This document shows positions 5,671 to 7,351 of a stretch of 7,351 nucleotides of DNA, in pieces. The DNA is from Paenibacillus sp. (GTDB lineage Bacteria; Bacillota; Bacilli; Paenibacillales; Paenibacillaceae), in contig JAQSXN010000183.1 in assembly GCA_029256665.1 (NCBI GenBank), forward strand, positions 1 to 7,351, written 5' to 3'. Every line of letters begins with the position of its first letter. The stretch's first letter is position 1. Both the position numbers and the translations under genes were made by a program. The notes under the pieces were generated by a model. That model saw only the letters and a program-made list of their open reading frames with translations, searched no databases and had not been told where the DNA came from.

Positions 5671-5712
5671 ATGGCTAAGAATGAAGGTAAAGAGGTGTCG
5701 GAAGCACGATGA
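5671..5712 (+). CDS. Possible 13-codon leader peptide upstream of the EcsC-family gene
   Basis: ATG 5671 follows TGGAG by 5 bases and opens a frame encoding MAKNEGKEVSEAR. Its TGA (5710-5712) overlaps the ATG of the EcsC-family gene as ATGA. The spacing and exact stop-start overlap would allow translational coupling, but so short a frame arises easily by chance and it shows no attenuator-type codon run. Confidence 0.25.
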   Translation: MAKNEGKEVSEAR

Positions 5713-6518
5713 CAATGATTGAAACGGAAGCGGTATTAAGGGCGGAGTTAGCGCAAATCGAACAGTGGGAGAAAGACCAAAAGGGACTCTTCTTCTGGGA
5801 AAAACTCGGGCGGCTGCCCTTTATGTTGTTGGATAGAATCACTCCCAAATTCATTCAGGAGAAAATAGGAACGGCGCTGGACGAGCTGGGCAGTTATGTA
5901 CAGAACGGGGGCCGATATCTGATCAATAAGGAGAGCATGTACCGCAAATTGCTTCCCGAAGAAGAGCATAATGTAGCGGAGGCTTTGCAACGAATCGGCA
6001 ATCTTCCTCTTGCCAAGATGGACGAGCTCACCGGCCGGATTATCGAATCCAGCAGCAAAACCGCGACCGTTCAAGGGGCGACAACCGGCTTTGGCGGCAT
6101 CTTCACGCTAGCGATCGACATCCCGCTTCTGCTCGGCATATCGCTGAAAGCATTGCAAGAGATCGCGATATGTTACGGCTACGATCCGACCGAGAAGTCG
6201 GAGAGGATCTTCATCGTCAAGTGCCTTCAGTTCTCCTCGTCCGACATCGTCGGCAAAAAAGCGATTCTCGATGAGCTCGCCGCCTTCCATACGGATGAGA
6301 AAACCGGGCAGGTCATGTCCCAGCTGCAAGGCTGGCGAGAAGTCATGCTGACCTATCGGGATAACTTCGGATGGAAGAAGCTCTTTCAGATGATTCCGAT
6401 CGCGGGCATGTTGTTCGGCGCTTTCTTGAATCGTTCCACTATCCAGGATGTAACGGAAACGGGTAAAATGATGTATAGGAAACGCAGAATTCTAGAGAAG
6501 CTAAGTTCACCCAATTAA
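5709..6518 (+). CDS. EcsC-family protein
   Basis: A 269-residue protein with the EcsC domain. The diagnostic core is TATVQGATTGFGG (118-130), the hydrophobic IFTLAIDIPLLLGISLKALQ (131-150) and IAICYGYDP (152-160). The family's closing block IPIAGMLFGAFLNRS (229-243) comes next, then the charged tail YRKRRILEK. In B. subtilis EcsC accompanies the EcsAB ABC transporter, but its own biochemical role is unsettled; here there is no ecsA or ecsB nearby, so this is one of the stand-alone copies common in Bacilli. The two hydrophobic blocks suggest membrane association. The start at ATG 5709 has GAGGTG (5692-5697) 11 bases upstream and a closer GGAAG; ATG 5715 is an alternative. It is followed after 27 bases, with no terminator, by the second aldo/keto reductase, so the two probably share a transcript. 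Confidence 0.92.
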   Translation: MTMIETEAVLRAELAQIEQWEKDQKGLFFWEKLGRLPFMLLDRITPKFIQEKIGTALDELGSYVQNGGRYLINKESMYRKLLPEEEHNVAEALQRIGNLPLAKMDELTGRIIESSSKTATVQGATTGFGGIFTLAIDIPLLLGISLKALQEIAICYGYDPTEKSERIFIVKCLQFSSSDIVGKKAILDELAAFHTDEKTGQVMSQLQGWREVMLTYRDNFGWKKLFQMIPIAGMLFGAFLNRSTIQDVTETGKMMYRKRRILEKLSSPN

Positions 6519-6545
6519 TATGTCTATCGAAAGCGGGGAAGCAGA

Positions 6546-7351
6546 ATGGAATACGTGAAGCTCGGAAATACCGGATTGGACGTATCGCGGATTTGTTTGG
6601 GCTGCATGAGCTTTGGCGACGCCGAACGTTGGACGCACCCTTGGGTGCTTAATGAAGAGAATAGTCGGCCGATTATTAAAAAGGCGTTGGACCTTGGCAT
6701 CAACTTCTTCGATACGGCAAATATTTATTCCACGGGATCCAGCGAGGAAATCATCGGACGAGCGTTAAAAGATTATGCCAACCGCGATGAAGTCGTCATC
6801 GCCACCAAAGTCCATTTCAGAATGCATGAAGGACCGAATGGAGCAGGCCTCTCACGAAAAGCCATCATGAGCGAGATCGATAAAAGCCTCAAGCGGCTGG
6901 GAACCGATTACGTCGATCTGTACCAGATTCATCGTTGGGATTACAACACGCCGATCGAAGAGACGATGGAAGCCTTGCATGATGTGGTAAAGGCAGGTAA
7001 AGCGAGATATATCGGCGCGTCGGCTATGTACGCTTGGCAATTTCTTAAAGCTTTGCACGTAGCGGAACGAAATGGATGGACCCGGTTCGTATCCATGCAG
7101 AATCATATGAATCTCATCTATCGCGAGGAAGAACGGGAGATGATGCCGCTCTGCAAGGAAGAAAAAATCGGCGTGATCCCGTACAGCCCGATTGCTTCGG
7201 GAAGATTGGCGCGCGATAAATCCGTAATCACCCATCGATCCGAAACCGACCAACCGCAGAAATGGAAATACGACGCTTCTGAATCCGTGGACAGAGGCAT
7301 CATAGATCGGGTAGCCGAAATCGCGGAGCAACGAGGCGTCCCGCGCGTCCA
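6546..7351 (+). CDS. YajO-like aldo/keto reductase, 3' truncated by window
   Basis: The frame is open from ATG 6546 to the right edge: 268 residues and two bases of the next codon, out of about 320-330 expected. The tetrad is complete: Asp56 and Tyr61 in FFDTANIY, Lys88 in ATKVHF, His129 in YQIHRWDYNTP. The motifs SRICLGCMSFG, SSEEIIGRAL, VVKAGKARYIGAS, FVSMQNHMNLIYREEERE (181-198) and VIPYSPIASGRLAR (210-223) follow E. coli YajO almost step by step, including the Trp-rich stretch after SFG. It should be a cytosolic NADPH-dependent carbonyl reductase; YajO has been linked to deoxyxylulose-phosphate metabolism, but that is not shown by sequence alone. The C-terminal cofactor-binding strands are outside the window. 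GGGGAAG (6535-6541) is a modest ribosome binding site. It shares little with the other aldo/keto reductase here beyond the family core, so the two are not a recent duplication. Confidence 0.94.
   Translation, partial: MEYVKLGNTGLDVSRICLGCMSFGDAERWTHPWVLNEENSRPIIKKALDLGINFFDTANIYSTGSSEEIIGRALKDYANRDEVVIATKVHFRMHEGPNGAGLSRKAIMSEIDKSLKRLGTDYVDLYQIHRWDYNTPIEETMEALHDVVKAGKARYIGASAMYAWQFLKALHVAERNGWTRFVSMQNHMNLIYREEEREMMPLCKEEKIGVIPYSPIASGRLARDKSVITHRSETDQPQKWKYDASESVDRGIIDRVAEIAEQRGVPRV

Noticed and set aside
4742..7351. The two aldo/keto reductases as a tandem duplication
   Set aside because: They share only the family core motifs, differ in subfamily (the second is YajO-like), and are separated by an unrelated gene and a terminator.

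Overview
The window looks like a chromosomal segment from a Gram-positive bacterium of the Bacilli, most likely Paenibacillaceae (Paenibacillus or Cohnella type). This is inferred from mid-range GC content, strong AGGAGG-type ribosome binding sites, hairpin-plus-T-run terminators, and the gene families present (PfpI, TVP38/TMEM64, ArsR with an SRPBCC partner, short UvrA paralog, EcsC, aldo/keto reductases). The genus cannot be proven from this sequence. Every supported gene is on the + strand. No rRNA, tRNA, CRISPR array, insertion sequence or phage gene is visible, and no gene-free stretch exceeds 300 bases.

Layout. Positions 2-361 hold the C-terminal part of a DJ-1/PfpI-family protein, closed by a long hairpin terminator (397-456). 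Next is a likely two-gene unit: an unrecognised lipoprotein (487-1005) and, 4 bases on, a TVP38/TMEM64-type membrane protein (1010-1639). A sharply defined promoter with two operator-like dyads (1658-1709) then drives an ArsR-type repressor gene (1747-2043), the wreck of its usual SRPBCC-domain partner (2066-2253) and an intact 756-residue UvrA paralog without the UvrB-binding domain (2275-4545). That unit ends at a strong terminator (4563-4591). An aldo/keto reductase (4742-5590) stands alone with its own terminator (5604-5639). An EcsC-family protein (5709-6518) is followed after 27 bases by a second, YajO-like aldo/keto reductase (6546 onward) that runs off the window.

The most informative part is the repressor operon. 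One dyad lies between the -35 and -10 boxes and a 13/16-identical copy lies at the predicted transcription start, which is a textbook layout for autorepression. Two separate lesions follow. A one-base shift seems to have cut nine codons from the repressor's C-terminus, whose displaced codons are still legible. A deletion of roughly 80-100 codons has fused the first ~29 and last ~31 codons of the SRPBCC gene out of frame. The downstream UvrA paralog keeps all its ATPase and zinc motifs, so the operon may now work as a regulated UvrA-like resistance or repair gene whose small-ligand partner has decayed. No wholly new system is evident; the rest is ordinary bacterial housekeeping and stress content.
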